Assembly: GCF_947499295.1 (NCBI RefSeq)
Contig: NZ_CANMNP010000010.1
Span: 124,001-188,000, forward strand
Direction: 5' to 3'
Length of the DNA: 64,000 bases
DNA from: an uncultured Roseibium sp.
Lineage (GTDB): Bacteria; Pseudomonadota; Alphaproteobacteria; Rhizobiales; Stappiaceae
Shown here: positions 9,423 to 17,707 of the stretch, piece by piece
Layout: each line of letters begins with the position of its first letter
How positions within the stretch are numbered: the stretch's first letter is position 1
Program-made: the position numbers and the translations under genes
Notes under the pieces: model-generated
The model's database searches: none
What the model was told of the DNA's origin: nothing
The model's input: only the letters and a program-made list of their open reading frames with translations

Positions 9423-10649
9423 TTAGCCCTCCGTCTTGCTTTGATTGGGTTGGGGTGAACGCTCGATAACCGTGAGATTTGCCTCATCGGTTTTTTGAAT
9501 TTCCTTCAGGAGACGAGCGCTGCCTTGATGTCCTCGGTCCGCGCCTTTGCCTGCGAGTTCCAGGGCTTTCGTCCGGTCTTGCGGAACATGTTGCCCAACG
9601 GCGTAAAGCCTGCCGAGTTCTTCCATTGCACCTGGATGTCCGACATCAACACCACGCTCGAAAAAGTCGACTGCCTCTTGGCTGGGCAATCCGTAGACTT
9701 CCCTCAAATGCAGTCTGCCAAGCGCGGTAAGTGCTCCGCCATGCTCAGCCTTTGCTGATAACCGCAACCAATTGAGGGCGTTTTGAATGCTGTCCTCATC
9801 AGGGTCGCTAGCCAGGATCATCTGGCCCAAGTCGTGCATTGCGCCTGCATCCCCGAGATCGGCGGACCTCAAGAACCAGTCTTTCGCCTGTGAAAGATCT
9901 GCCGGCAAAAATTCTCCGTCACGGAAGATGCGGCCAAGCGTCTTGGCTGAGCTAGCAGATCCGTCCCGAGCTTTCTTTTCCAGACCCTCGATTGCTCTGC
10001 TCGCCCAAAAGGCGGCTCTTTCCGGGTCGGCAATGGTGCCGTATCTGCCAGTCAACAAAATACGAGCATAGTTGATGGTGGAAGACGGATAACCGTGAAT
10101 GGCAGCCTGTTCGTAGTGGTCAAACGCTGCAGGAAGGTTTCGCTCGGTGCCGATGCCACGCTCATAATGCTTGGCAAGCTGTACATGCGCCTTGGGATAG
10201 TCCCAGACCAACGCCTTTTTGAACCACTGCAGGGCTATCTCCGCACAGCGCTCCCCTGAGGAACGCTGAAAAAGGCGCCCCAGCTCATAAGCGGTTTCAC
10301 CCCTGAAGCTGAAGGAATACCGAACTGCTTCCATAAAGATCAACCGAGCCTGTGCAAGGTCCGCGTCAACGCCCCAGCCGTTTTTGTAAGCCCGGCCCAA
10401 GTGATAGAGCGCAACTGGGTGTCCATCATTGGCAAGCTGCGTAAGCAGGTCCGCTGCAGCGTCCCATCGTCCGACTTTCTGCAGTCCACGCGCTTGCTTG
10501 ATCATTTCATCTATTGTCGGGTCGATACGCTCGGACTTGACCTTCGCCGGTACAACATCGCCGGAAAGGGCAATCGCACCTGAAACGCCGAAAACTGTGC
10601 CAAGCAGCATCAGTTTCCAGATCGACAATCTCTTGGTGGTCCTGGTCAT
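9423..10649 (-). CDS. Exported Sel1-repeat protein (AlgK-like role)
   Basis: 408 aa with an N-terminal signal or anchor segment (LMLLGTVFGVSGAIALSG) followed by a run of Sel1-type repeats of about 36 residues (ALYHLGRAYKNGWGVDADL, HVQLAKHYERGIGTERNLP, AMEELGRLYAVGQHVPQDR). Sel1/TPR solenoids act as protein-binding scaffolds. In alginate machines AlgK, also built of such repeats, joins the periplasmic complex to the outer membrane porin. No lipobox cysteine is visible, so it is not a classical AlgK lipoprotein. The start overlaps the stop of the 71-aa gene (ATGA). Confidence 0.82.
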   Translation of the reverse strand: MTRTTKRLSIWKLMLLGTVFGVSGAIALSGDVVPAKVKSERIDPTIDEMIKQARGLQKVGRWDAAADLLTQLANDGHPVALYHLGRAYKNGWGVDADLAQARLIFMEAVRYSFSFRGETAYELGRLFQRSSGERCAEIALQWFKKALVWDYPKAHVQLAKHYERGIGTERNLPAAFDHYEQAAIHGYPSSTINYARILLTGRYGTIADPERAAFWASRAIEGLEKKARDGSASSAKTLGRIFRDGEFLPADLSQAKDWFLRSADLGDAGAMHDLGQMILASDPDEDSIQNALNWLRLSAKAEHGGALTALGRLHLREVYGLPSQEAVDFFERGVDVGHPGAMEELGRLYAVGQHVPQDRTKALELAGKGADRGHQGSARLLKEIQKTDEANLTVIERSPQPNQSKTEG

Positions 10650-10861
10650 TTTTGCATCTCCGGATCAGCAAAGCGGTCAAAGTTTCCGGTGCAGGACTGG
10701 CATGACATTGCGTTTGATCTGTCGAAAAGCCATTCGACTTTTTCTGGCACCAGGTGGTCATCGTCTTGACCGGCAACGAGAAATGAAACAGTTGCGGCTC
10801 CGATCATGAAGCCGGTGAAACCGAACATCAGATCGCTCATGAGATTGAGTTTCTTACCCAT
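10646..10861 (-). CDS. Small membrane protein with CxxC, unknown family
   Basis: A 71-aa product with one hydrophobic helix (LMFGFTGFMIGAATVSFLVAG, residues ~11-31) and a C-terminal tail containing a SCQSC (CxxC) motif. It overlaps the SGNH gene upstream by 8 bp and the Sel1 gene downstream by 4 bp, so it is translated as part of the operon and is unlikely to be a chance frame. The CxxC could bind metal or take part in thiol chemistry, but nothing in sequence decides this. I do not recognise the family. Confidence 0.7.
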   Translation of the reverse strand: MGKKLNLMSDLMFGFTGFMIGAATVSFLVAGQDDDHLVPEKVEWLFDRSNAMSCQSCTGNFDRFADPEMQK

Positions 10862-12122
10862 TTTTCCGCCTCCAGATCCGGCAGGAGCTGCCTTCCAGAA
10901 GCGTCAGGGTTCCTTCGCTGTGGCTGTTCTTGACGTCATTGCTGGAGACGGGACACGCCAGACCCTTGCGGCGCCCGATCGCTTCGGCCTTGTGCTCGCC
11001 GCCACTGCTCGTCAAAAGAACAAGCTCGCCGACAATCTTGCGCGCGGGATCAGAACCGAAATGATAAGCGTCGGTGAAATTGTTCAACTCCCGCGTGAAT
11101 GGGGCGTCGAAATCAAAGTCGACAACCATTGCCAGTTCGGACAACCTCTCCCTGAACTTGTGGTTTGCTGTCGACAGTCCGAAATCGGAAATCCTGCGCT
11201 GCATTTCAGCAATGGTCGGAGGGATCAAAAAAATGAGTTCGACGTCATTTTCGGTGCTCCAACGAGCGATTTCCTCAACCTTCTCCCAGAGATCGTCCGA
11301 TTGCTTGAAACGCCTCCAATCAGCGGCTCCGTTGGTTCCGACCTGTTTTGCAAAGAGCTGAGGAAGATCACGATCGATGGTGATCTCCGGCCAGTATCTG
11401 GCCCAGTGTCCAAACCCGAGGCCGCCATGGCGATGGATCGCCGGCAGAACGAGTGTTCCGTTCGGTGTGGTGAGAACGCATTCGTCACAGAGCGCTGGAT
11501 CAAGCAAGGCTTCGACACTCAGCATGTCACGCCCGCCGAACTCGGCAGCGTTCGCGCTTTGGACAGGCCAAAGGGAAATGTCGTTCAATGACGTGAAGAC
11601 AGAAGGATATCTGTCCTTCAGAAGCGTCCAGCCGGTTTTGGCGACAAACCAGTTCGTGTAGTAGGCGAATGGATTGTTCGCTATCGAAATTGCTTCTGGA
11701 ACACGGTTCATGCCACCTTTGAAACGCGCATCCATGCTGCGCAGGGGCAGGCTGACAATCAGTGTTTCGAGTTCGACGTTGTTCCGCAGGTAGTCGAAAG
11801 TGTCGTAGATTTCGTAGACGGTCGCACCGCCATAGGCAAAATTGTAGACATCGTTGCGCCCCAGCTCTTGCCAATAGCGGTCTTGCAGTGCTCGAGCGCG
11901 GCTGTCGCCCAGGACAACCGTTGAGGCCTTGATGCGTGGATACTCGATCATTTTGTAAAGCGGGTAATGCGCCTTGACGCTGATTTCCTGCTTGTCGAGC
12001 CCCAGGTCGAACGTTCTGTTGTGATCATAGGCGTCAACAACCGTATTGAATGCAACGGGACCAAGGGCAACGATGCCGGTTAGTGCCAATGCTGCGGTGT
12101 AGACTTTCGGTCTCAGTTTCAT
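10854..12122 (-). CDS. Exported SGNH/GDS-fold protein, putative polysaccharide acylation partner (AlgJ-like role)
   Basis: 422 aa with an N-terminal hydrophobic helix (YTAALALTGIVALGPVAFN). A GDS motif stands at residues 72-74 (VVLGDSRAR, Ser74 as likely nucleophile), and a C-terminal D-A-Y-H (Asp351, His354) fits the Asp-x-x-His of SGNH hydrolases/acyltransferases. AlgJ and AlgX of Pseudomonas alginate systems use such a fold for O-acetylation with AlgI, so the same step is likely here. This is inferred from fold motifs and from algI downstream. The gene starts 166 bp after alg8, the only sizeable gap within the alg44-to-kinase run, so an internal promoter is possible. Confidence 0.78.
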   Translation of the reverse strand: MKLRPKVYTAALALTGIVALGPVAFNTVVDAYDHNRTFDLGLDKQEISVKAHYPLYKMIEYPRIKASTVVLGDSRARALQDRYWQELGRNDVYNFAYGGATVYEIYDTFDYLRNNVELETLIVSLPLRSMDARFKGGMNRVPEAISIANNPFAYYTNWFVAKTGWTLLKDRYPSVFTSLNDISLWPVQSANAAEFGGRDMLSVEALLDPALCDECVLTTPNGTLVLPAIHRHGGLGFGHWARYWPEITIDRDLPQLFAKQVGTNGAADWRRFKQSDDLWEKVEEIARWSTENDVELIFLIPPTIAEMQRRISDFGLSTANHKFRERLSELAMVVDFDFDAPFTRELNNFTDAYHFGSDPARKIVGELVLLTSSGGEHKAEAIGRRKGLACPVSSNDVKNSHSEGTLTLLEGSSCRIWRRKNG

Positions 12123-12227
12123 CTGAAGGCCTCCGAATTAAGTTGCTGCCACTACAGAAACAAAACTCAGGCCACTTTCGAGCGAGGCAAAAAAAATGTT
12201 ATTATTCAAAATGTTATTGGATCGTTT

Positions 12228-12241
12228 GCAATTTGCAGCCC
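12228..12241 (-). promoter_or_regulatory. Weak sigma54 (-24/-12) candidate upstream of the SGNH gene
   Basis: Read on the minus strand, GG (12241-12240) is followed after exactly 10 bases by GC (12229-12228), with a good TTGC at -12 but a poor -24 (AGGGCT). It would start transcripts near 12217, about 95 nt before the ATG. The match is weaker than the two other sites in this cluster. Confidence 0.3.
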
Positions 12242-12288
12242 TGTTTCGCTTTCGGATTTGAAAAGGGCAATTTGCATTTTGGGAAACG

Positions 12289-13899
12289 TCAGGACATCGG
12301 TTGAGGCGATGAAAACCCGAGCACGTTCGTGACCATGCCACTGCTTGGTGGATCGATGAGCCCGGCCATCAGACAAACGCCGACAAACAGCATTGTGACG
12401 TAAAGCACCGTCAGATAACTCGCCATCAGGTTCTGCAATCTAGCGATCAGCCCATCTCCTTCACCGGCGCGTTGGTCACCCCGATTGGACCAGCGCTGCT
12501 TCGACAGGCGGAAGATGCAGTAGACCTTAACGGAGGCATTGATGAGCTGGTTGAAATAGAGAATGAACGGATAGCTGAGGTCTACCTTTCGTGCGTAGCC
12601 ATAAAGGAAAAGCGACAAGAGCATGCGCGTGATGCAGATGAAGACGACATAGCCGAAAATGTAATAGGGGTCGTACAGTACCGATGTGCAAATCGCCAAC
12701 ACCGGACTGACAAGCATCGTCCACATGGAAACCCTCTGGTCCAGAAGGCACCACCAGATGAAAAAAGGCATCCTGTGCGGGCCGAGGGCGAGGGCGCGCG
12801 CACCGTTGCGCAGCATGTTACCTGACCAGCGGCGGAAGTTCTGCACCATCCGGTCCATACCGGAACCTTCAATGACCTCAACGGTGTATCCCATCGCATC
12901 GGGCACGTAGAGCATGCGGCATCCTGATTGAAGCATGTAGTACCAGGTGCTCTTGTCATCTCCGGACAGAAATCTGAACTTCCCCCAGAGCCAATGCTCG
13001 AGATGGTCCGCCTCCAAAAGCCGGATAAACTTGAGTTTCAAAAGATGATTGGCACGAAAGACCGACATGCGGCCGGTTAGTGTCAAGACGCGGCCGGACA
13101 GCGAGTGTGACTGCATGGCCAGACGCCTTTGGGCAAAACGCATGGTCAGCCAGTTGGCAATCCACCTCGGCCCAATGCAAAGCACTTCCTCATCCGTCGT
13201 ACATGCCTGCAAATCCGGATAGAGCTTGAACAATGGCAGACAGGCTCCAACTGCGTTTTTGGCGAGAATGAAATCTCCGTCCATGAAGATGATCAGATCA
13301 TCCGCTTGAACATCGCCGCGGCTCATCGCTCTCAAGACCAGACCGATGGCCAGTCGTTTGCCGGGTTGGTTCTGTCTCACGATGTGCAGGGTTACATCCA
13401 GATCAGACCACTCTCGCTCTAACAGTTCAGAGATCAGTTCCTCGTCGAAACGGTCGCCCGACCCGAGCCAGATGGTACCTGGAACACCCGCATCGCGAAT
13501 TTCCCGACAGATGGATCTGATAACCTTTTCAGTGATGTCCCGATGTTCCTTGTAGGTTGTCATCATGAAATGAAGGTGCCGTGGCCGCCAACCATCATCC
13601 CAGACCTTTCGACCGGCATCCCGCATGGAAGGATAGACAAAGCGACCATAGATCCATGCCCTGACGGCGTGGGTGAACCACCAGCCGTACCGCCAGATGC
13701 CGAGCAGCCCGATGACGAAAGTTATTTCCCGGGTTGCCGGACTGAAAAAGACATTTTCAAAGGTTGTCAGACCGATGAAACAAAGTCCGAAATAGAGCGT
13801 GATCTGAAAGATCGAGAAGGGTGTCCACTTCGCCCAGCCTCTGGGACGGTGCGTGATTTCATCGACGTCGTAAGGGTTTGTGATTTCGCGACTGTCCAT
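12289..13899 (-). CDS. alg8: Alg8-like family 2 glycosyltransferase (polymerase)
   Basis: 536 aa, slightly longer than Pseudomonas Alg8 (494). Two N-terminal TM helices (~29-48, 58-77) precede the cytosolic GT-A domain: DGD at 207-209 (UDP/GDP and metal), TDEE at ~235, LSGDDKST (~312-318) and FRRWSGNMLRNG (~355-366), the RW that marks processive synthases. These are followed by C-terminal TM helices that would form the export pore. The LLDQRVSMWTMLVSP segment is typical of Alg8 as I recall it. It would polymerise an alginate-like (GDP-mannuronate-type) chain under control of the Alg44-like protein. Its start shares TGATG with the alg44 stop. The real sugar is not shown, as no algD is in the window. 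Confidence 0.9.
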   Translation of the reverse strand: MDSREITNPYDVDEITHRPRGWAKWTPFSIFQITLYFGLCFIGLTTFENVFFSPATREITFVIGLLGIWRYGWWFTHAVRAWIYGRFVYPSMRDAGRKVWDDGWRPRHLHFMMTTYKEHRDITEKVIRSICREIRDAGVPGTIWLGSGDRFDEELISELLEREWSDLDVTLHIVRQNQPGKRLAIGLVLRAMSRGDVQADDLIIFMDGDFILAKNAVGACLPLFKLYPDLQACTTDEEVLCIGPRWIANWLTMRFAQRRLAMQSHSLSGRVLTLTGRMSVFRANHLLKLKFIRLLEADHLEHWLWGKFRFLSGDDKSTWYYMLQSGCRMLYVPDAMGYTVEVIEGSGMDRMVQNFRRWSGNMLRNGARALALGPHRMPFFIWWCLLDQRVSMWTMLVSPVLAICTSVLYDPYYIFGYVVFICITRMLLSLFLYGYARKVDLSYPFILYFNQLINASVKVYCIFRLSKQRWSNRGDQRAGEGDGLIARLQNLMASYLTVLYVTMLFVGVCLMAGLIDPPSSGMVTNVLGFSSPQPMS

Positions 13900-15488
13900 C
13901 AGATCGCCTCGAGGATCTGTTGCGCCGTGCGAAACACCAGATTGTTTCTGTATCTTTGAAAATAGACGGTCGCCGGCGTTCCGCTGGCGGGCAGGTCACC
14001 GGAGACCTGGGAAAGGGTCACCTTTGCCGACCGGGCGTCCGGCGCACGGAAACGATGCGTTTCCGTTACCTCATCAACGAAACCTGCGGTTCTGTCAATC
14101 GCAGCGACTTCCACAGAAATCCATCTGTTTTCGGTTGGCAGGAAGAGATTGGCGGGGCTGCCGATGCGAACCTGTGCCGCTTCTTCCTGCGTCAGAAATG
14201 CCGTGACGGTTTCCGCACCGGTTTCTTCGAACACCAGCAGCGGTTCGCCTTGTTTTAGGATATTTCCCGAGGCAGCAAGGGTCTCGACAACGCGTCCGTT
14301 GAAAGGAGCCACGATTTTCTGGTCGGTGTCCTTTCCGGCCAGCTCCGTTTCCAGATGTGCATAGTGCCCCTGAAGCGCCGTCAAACGGGCTACCTTCGCC
14401 TTCAATTCAGCGGTTCGCCCGGCAAAACTGTTCCCCGTAAACAGGCGGACACTTGCGCCGCCGTCAATCAGCTCCTTGAGCTCCTCAATGTGTATCTTCT
14501 TACGCTCAAGGTCCGAAACCACCGATTTGACTTCAAGTTCAGCTGCCTCAACATCATCGGTGCGCACTAGACCTTTTGCGGCCAATCCCTGGACACGCTC
14601 CAACTTGAGCAACGCGTTGTCTCTTGCAAGCGCCAATCCGGACAATTGAGATTCTGCCTGGCGAACATTGTTCCTCGCCACCAGCTCATACCCCTTTGAC
14701 CGACGCTCTTCTTCTTCGAGCATGACTGTTGTTTCAGCAAGTTCGGCTCGGGTTTTAGCCAGATCCGATCTGACACGTTGTAGGTTGGCGTTGTGACCCG
14801 TATCCGCCATGACGGCCATCAGAGCACCGGCTGCGGCCTGCGCACCCTGACGATGGCTCAGCTCCAGGAGACGTCCGTTGAAAGGAGCAGAAATCTCGAT
14901 CCGCTGCGCACTGATAACGGCAGACTGAATTTCAAGGCGGAAGAGCGTCGCAAACACATATATGCCAACATAGCCGAAAACCACTGCACCGAGCACAAGG
15001 TAAAAGCAGGACATGACTATTTGCCTTATCGGCCAGCGTCGAACGGGAATATCGTTTGCGGGATTTGGGTCGGGTTTGACAGGAACAGGCGTTACCGGTG
15101 TGTCGATGCGCACGATTGTATCAGCAACATCGGTCATCTTGCCGCGAACCAGGTCTTCGACAAAATGCTGCATCAAAGCAGTTTCACGCTCTCCCAGCTC
15201 CGTGAAACGAAATGCCAGCTGATTTGCATCCTCGTGACGGCGCACTACTTCGGCTTCAGCTTTCAGAGTGATATTGAAACCCTGAAACGGCAATGTGCAG
15301 AAAAGCGTGTGGTGAGAACCGATATCCGGCTGGTCACCAGAAAGACCGGAAATCCGGCATCCACCAAGACCCCAATCAACAGCATCAACAGTCTGCTCGC
15401 CAAATGTCACGCGCATCGGCGCTGTCACCCGGTAATGCAGCCTCTGGCTGGGTCTTTCGTGAATAATCTCCAACTGAACAGTTCCCAT
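13899..15488 (-). CDS. alg44: Alg44-like c-di-GMP receptor: PilZ + HlyD-type membrane-fusion protein
   Basis: 529 aa, longer than Pseudomonas Alg44 (389 aa). A PilZ domain fills residues ~10-115 with the RxxxR arm present (Arg16-LHY-Arg20). The second element reads DWGLGG (38-43), where family members have DxSxxG, so the serine is replaced by glycine. A TM helix lies at ~170-190, then a periplasmic lipoyl/barrel-sandwich and long coiled-coil region typical of membrane-fusion proteins (AQRIEISAPFNGRLLEL, KIVAPFNGRVVETL). In alginate synthesis Alg44 binds c-di-GMP and switches on Alg8. The coiled coil is bigger here and could span more of the periplasm. It is first gene of the main operon, only 25 bp downstream of a sigma54 promoter match. 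Whether the variant PilZ still binds c-di-GMP is open. Confidence 0.88.
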   Translation of the reverse strand: MGTVQLEIIHERPSQRLHYRVTAPMRVTFGEQTVDAVDWGLGGCRISGLSGDQPDIGSHHTLFCTLPFQGFNITLKAEAEVVRRHEDANQLAFRFTELGERETALMQHFVEDLVRGKMTDVADTIVRIDTPVTPVPVKPDPNPANDIPVRRWPIRQIVMSCFYLVLGAVVFGYVGIYVFATLFRLEIQSAVISAQRIEISAPFNGRLLELSHRQGAQAAAGALMAVMADTGHNANLQRVRSDLAKTRAELAETTVMLEEEERRSKGYELVARNNVRQAESQLSGLALARDNALLKLERVQGLAAKGLVRTDDVEAAELEVKSVVSDLERKKIHIEELKELIDGGASVRLFTGNSFAGRTAELKAKVARLTALQGHYAHLETELAGKDTDQKIVAPFNGRVVETLAASGNILKQGEPLLVFEETGAETVTAFLTQEEAAQVRIGSPANLFLPTENRWISVEVAAIDRTAGFVDEVTETHRFRAPDARSAKVTLSQVSGDLPASGTPATVYFQRYRNNLVFRTAQQILEAI

Positions 15489-15512
15489 TGGTTTTCCGAT
15501 GACCGTTACAAC

Positions 15513-15528
15513 GCAAAAGGAATGCCAA
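15513..15528 (-). promoter_or_regulatory. Sigma54 promoter match before alg44
   Basis: On the minus strand the sequence TTGGCATTCCTTTTGCG has GG (15526-15525) and GC (15514-15513) separated by exactly 10 bases, with the TGGCA and TTTGC cores of the YTGGCACGRNNNTTGCW consensus. The predicted start is near 15501, giving a very short (about 13 nt) leader to the alg44 ATG. The cluster encodes its own GAFTGA-containing activator. Confidence 0.65.
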
Positions 15529-15632
15529 TTGGCTTCGTGGAGATGTGAGTATTGAATTAGGTTTAGGAAGCTTATATAAGATACTGTTTTTGCTTAATTT
15601 TTGATTGGAAGTGGAAATCCATGTTCTTGTCG

Positions 15633-15693
15633 GTTTTGCAAAACTGAAATTCGTTGCGGCCGATGGTTGTTTCTCGTTTTTCAATTTTGCAAA
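15633..15693 (-). promoter_or_regulatory. Two TTTGCAAA palindromes, possible activator sites upstream of the alg44 promoter
   Basis: GTTTTGCAAAAC (15633-15644, a perfect 12-bp palindrome) and TTTGCAAA (15686-15693) have centres 51 bp apart. They lie about 137 and 188 bp upstream of the predicted sigma54 start, the usual distance for bacterial enhancer-binding proteins. LuxO-type regulators bind TTGCA-N3-TGCAA, so the similarity is suggestive only. Confidence 0.4.
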
Positions 15694-15719
15694 TGAACAG
15701 ACAATCTGAACAAGAAGGA

Positions 15720-15753
15720 AACCGGATCGCATTTGCCAAAATGCAATCCGGTT
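15720..15753 (-). terminator. Strong hairpin after the RTX gene
   Basis: Arms 15720-15734 and 15739-15753 pair at 14 of 15 positions with a 4-base loop, just after the RTX stop codon and followed on the minus strand by the T/C-rich TCCTTCTTG. It separates the RTX transcript from the alg44 promoter region. Confidence 0.7.
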
Positions 15754-15762
15754 CAATCACCT

Positions 15763-17658
15763 TTAGAAGATGAAGCAGTTGCTATCGAACAGGGACGTGA
15801 CCGACTGATTGTCGACATTGTTCAATGTGCAAATGTCCTGGTAGGTCCCGTTGTCCTGAAGATCCACCGAAAGGGTCGTATCTCCATCAGCACTCGTGGA
15901 TTGCAAACGTGCCAGGAAGGTCTGGTCATCATCCCGACCGGCGAGGTGGCTGAAATCCAGAAAGTCGAGACCGATGGTGAAGTCCGTGATCTCATCAACA
16001 CCGACCAGGTCATAAGTTCTGAACACGAACGTATCTGCTCCGTCGCCGCCCGTCAGCGTGTCACTGCCTCTGAGCGAACGGATCTGGTCGTTGCCTGCGC
16101 CGCCGTCAATCGTGTTCACGCCGGACGTTCCCTTCAGGATGTCATTGCCGCCACCTGAGACAATATTGTCGACAAAGTTCAGGCTGTCGGTTCCGATCTC
16201 CTGTCCATGGGCCCGCTTGTTGTGCAGCAGGATCGACAGATCGACGTCAAAGTCGGAATAGTCGACCGTGTCATTGCCGCGACCGCCATGGATGTAGTCA
16301 TTGCCGGCATCACCGTAAAAGACATCGTCATCATGACCGCCGTAAAGCTTGTCGTCCTGATGCCCGCCTCGCAGCTCATCGTTCCCGGCGCCGCCTTTCA
16401 ATATGTCTTCACCATAGCCTCCGATGAGTACATCGTCGCCGGATCCGCCAATCAGACTGTCGTCGCCGGTACCGCCATCAAGACTGTCATTGCCGGTTCC
16501 GCCATTCAGATCGTCGTTTCCGGTTTCGCCATAGAGCGTGTCGTCTCCATTGTTGCCGTTGAGGTCATCGTCATGTTGGCCTCCGTAGAGGACATCATCT
16601 CCGGAATTCCCATAGAGGCTGTCATTGCCGGAACCGCCGTCGAGCACATCGTTTCCGCTGCCTCCGTGAAGGGAATCATGACCATTGTTGCCATAGAGTT
16701 GATCGTCGCCTGAACGGCCGTGAAGTTCGTCCGCTCCGGAGCCACCATGCAAGACGTCATTGTCGGTCCGTTCAATCACGACCGGCTGGTCGCCGCCATT
16801 GCCTTCAGGGTCTGTCCCGCCATTTTCCTGCTGATAATGCGCGTTGAGAAGCAAGGCGTTGGCCAGACCGATATCAACCGTAAAGACGCTGTCGTCAAAG
16901 TCACGGTCGCCACCATTGAAGAGATCTTCAAAGCCAAGTGTGATCGTGCCTTTGTCCGTCTTCAATACACCTGTCGTGTGCAGGATGTTGTCCGGATTGA
17001 GCCCGACCGTGTCACCATGGGCGGCTGTGTGGTAGGGATCATATTTGATAAGGGTCTGAGTACCGTTCTGATCAAGGTGATAGAGCCGCGGACTGTTGCT
17101 GTTCAGCGTTGCCGCTGACCCGTCGGCATTCAGGAAATGCAGTGAACCGTTTTCCAGATCGAGACCGCTGTAACCGTTGTTGCGGCCATATCCGTTTGAA
17201 ACGATGAAGAAGGCAATCTTATCGCCCGCTTGCACATTCAGATATTCCCGGGACTGTCCCTGGATCAGGCTGCCGCCGCTGCCCTGCAAGGACGCGTTCG
17301 GCCAGACAAACTCCACATCATAAATGGTCCCGTCGTCGGCGACCTTGTAATAGCCGAATGTGTTCCGGTAGCCGGCGGTTTCGCCTTCAAACACAACTGA
17401 CACCGGATAATCATCGGTGATTTCCATACTGGTGACCTGAACCAGGTTCGGACCGCCGGATCCATAAAGGATGTCGTTGCCGTTGTTGCCGTAGAGCGTA
17501 TCGTCGCCGGTACCACCCCAAATCTCGTCATTGCCACCTTGGCCGGTCATGAGATCGTCGCCAAAGCGTCCGGACATCACGTCCGAATGCCTGGTTCCGT
17601 TCAGCACATCATTTTCATTGGTCCCGATCATGGGACGCGTTGCGGGCAAACTTGCCAT
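15763..17658 (-). CDS. RTX-repeat secreted protein with DUF4114 domain
   Basis: About 631 aa from an ATG at 17658 with an AAAGGAGAG ribosome site; a longer frame to 17715 lacks this site and would cover the promoter. A first block of GGxGxDxUx repeats (~15-75) is followed by a domain of about 200 residues ending in LGFEDLFNGGDRDFDDSVF (DUF4114 signature), then roughly 15 calcium-binding nonapeptides (GGSGNDVLDGGSGNDSLYG type) and a C-terminal module of the type I secretion substrate kind (GADTFVFRTYDLVGVDEITDF). There is no N-terminal signal peptide, in line with T1SS export. No epimerase or lyase domain is visible, so it is more likely a matrix or surface protein than an AlgE-type epimerase. 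It has its own sigma54 promoter and terminator. Confidence 0.85.
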   Translation of the reverse strand: MASLPATRPMIGTNENDVLNGTRHSDVMSGRFGDDLMTGQGGNDEIWGGTGDDTLYGNNGNDILYGSGGPNLVQVTSMEITDDYPVSVVFEGETAGYRNTFGYYKVADDGTIYDVEFVWPNASLQGSGGSLIQGQSREYLNVQAGDKIAFFIVSNGYGRNNGYSGLDLENGSLHFLNADGSAATLNSNSPRLYHLDQNGTQTLIKYDPYHTAAHGDTVGLNPDNILHTTGVLKTDKGTITLGFEDLFNGGDRDFDDSVFTVDIGLANALLLNAHYQQENGGTDPEGNGGDQPVVIERTDNDVLHGGSGADELHGRSGDDQLYGNNGHDSLHGGSGNDVLDGGSGNDSLYGNSGDDVLYGGQHDDDLNGNNGDDTLYGETGNDDLNGGTGNDSLDGGTGDDSLIGGSGDDVLIGGYGEDILKGGAGNDELRGGHQDDKLYGGHDDDVFYGDAGNDYIHGGRGNDTVDYSDFDVDLSILLHNKRAHGQEIGTDSLNFVDNIVSGGGNDILKGTSGVNTIDGGAGNDQIRSLRGSDTLTGGDGADTFVFRTYDLVGVDEITDFTIGLDFLDFSHLAGRDDDQTFLARLQSTSADGDTTLSVDLQDNGTYQDICTLNNVDNQSVTSLFDSNCFIF

Positions 17659-17707
17659 TTTTCTCTCCTTTGTCTGACTCGCCGAAGCGATGGTCAACGA
17701 AGGAGTT

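Noticed and set aside
15763..17700. Regular short repeats that look like a tandem or CRISPR-like array
   Set aside because: They are codon-level repeats of RTX nonapeptides (GGxGxDxUx) inside one open frame, without constant repeats and unique spacers.
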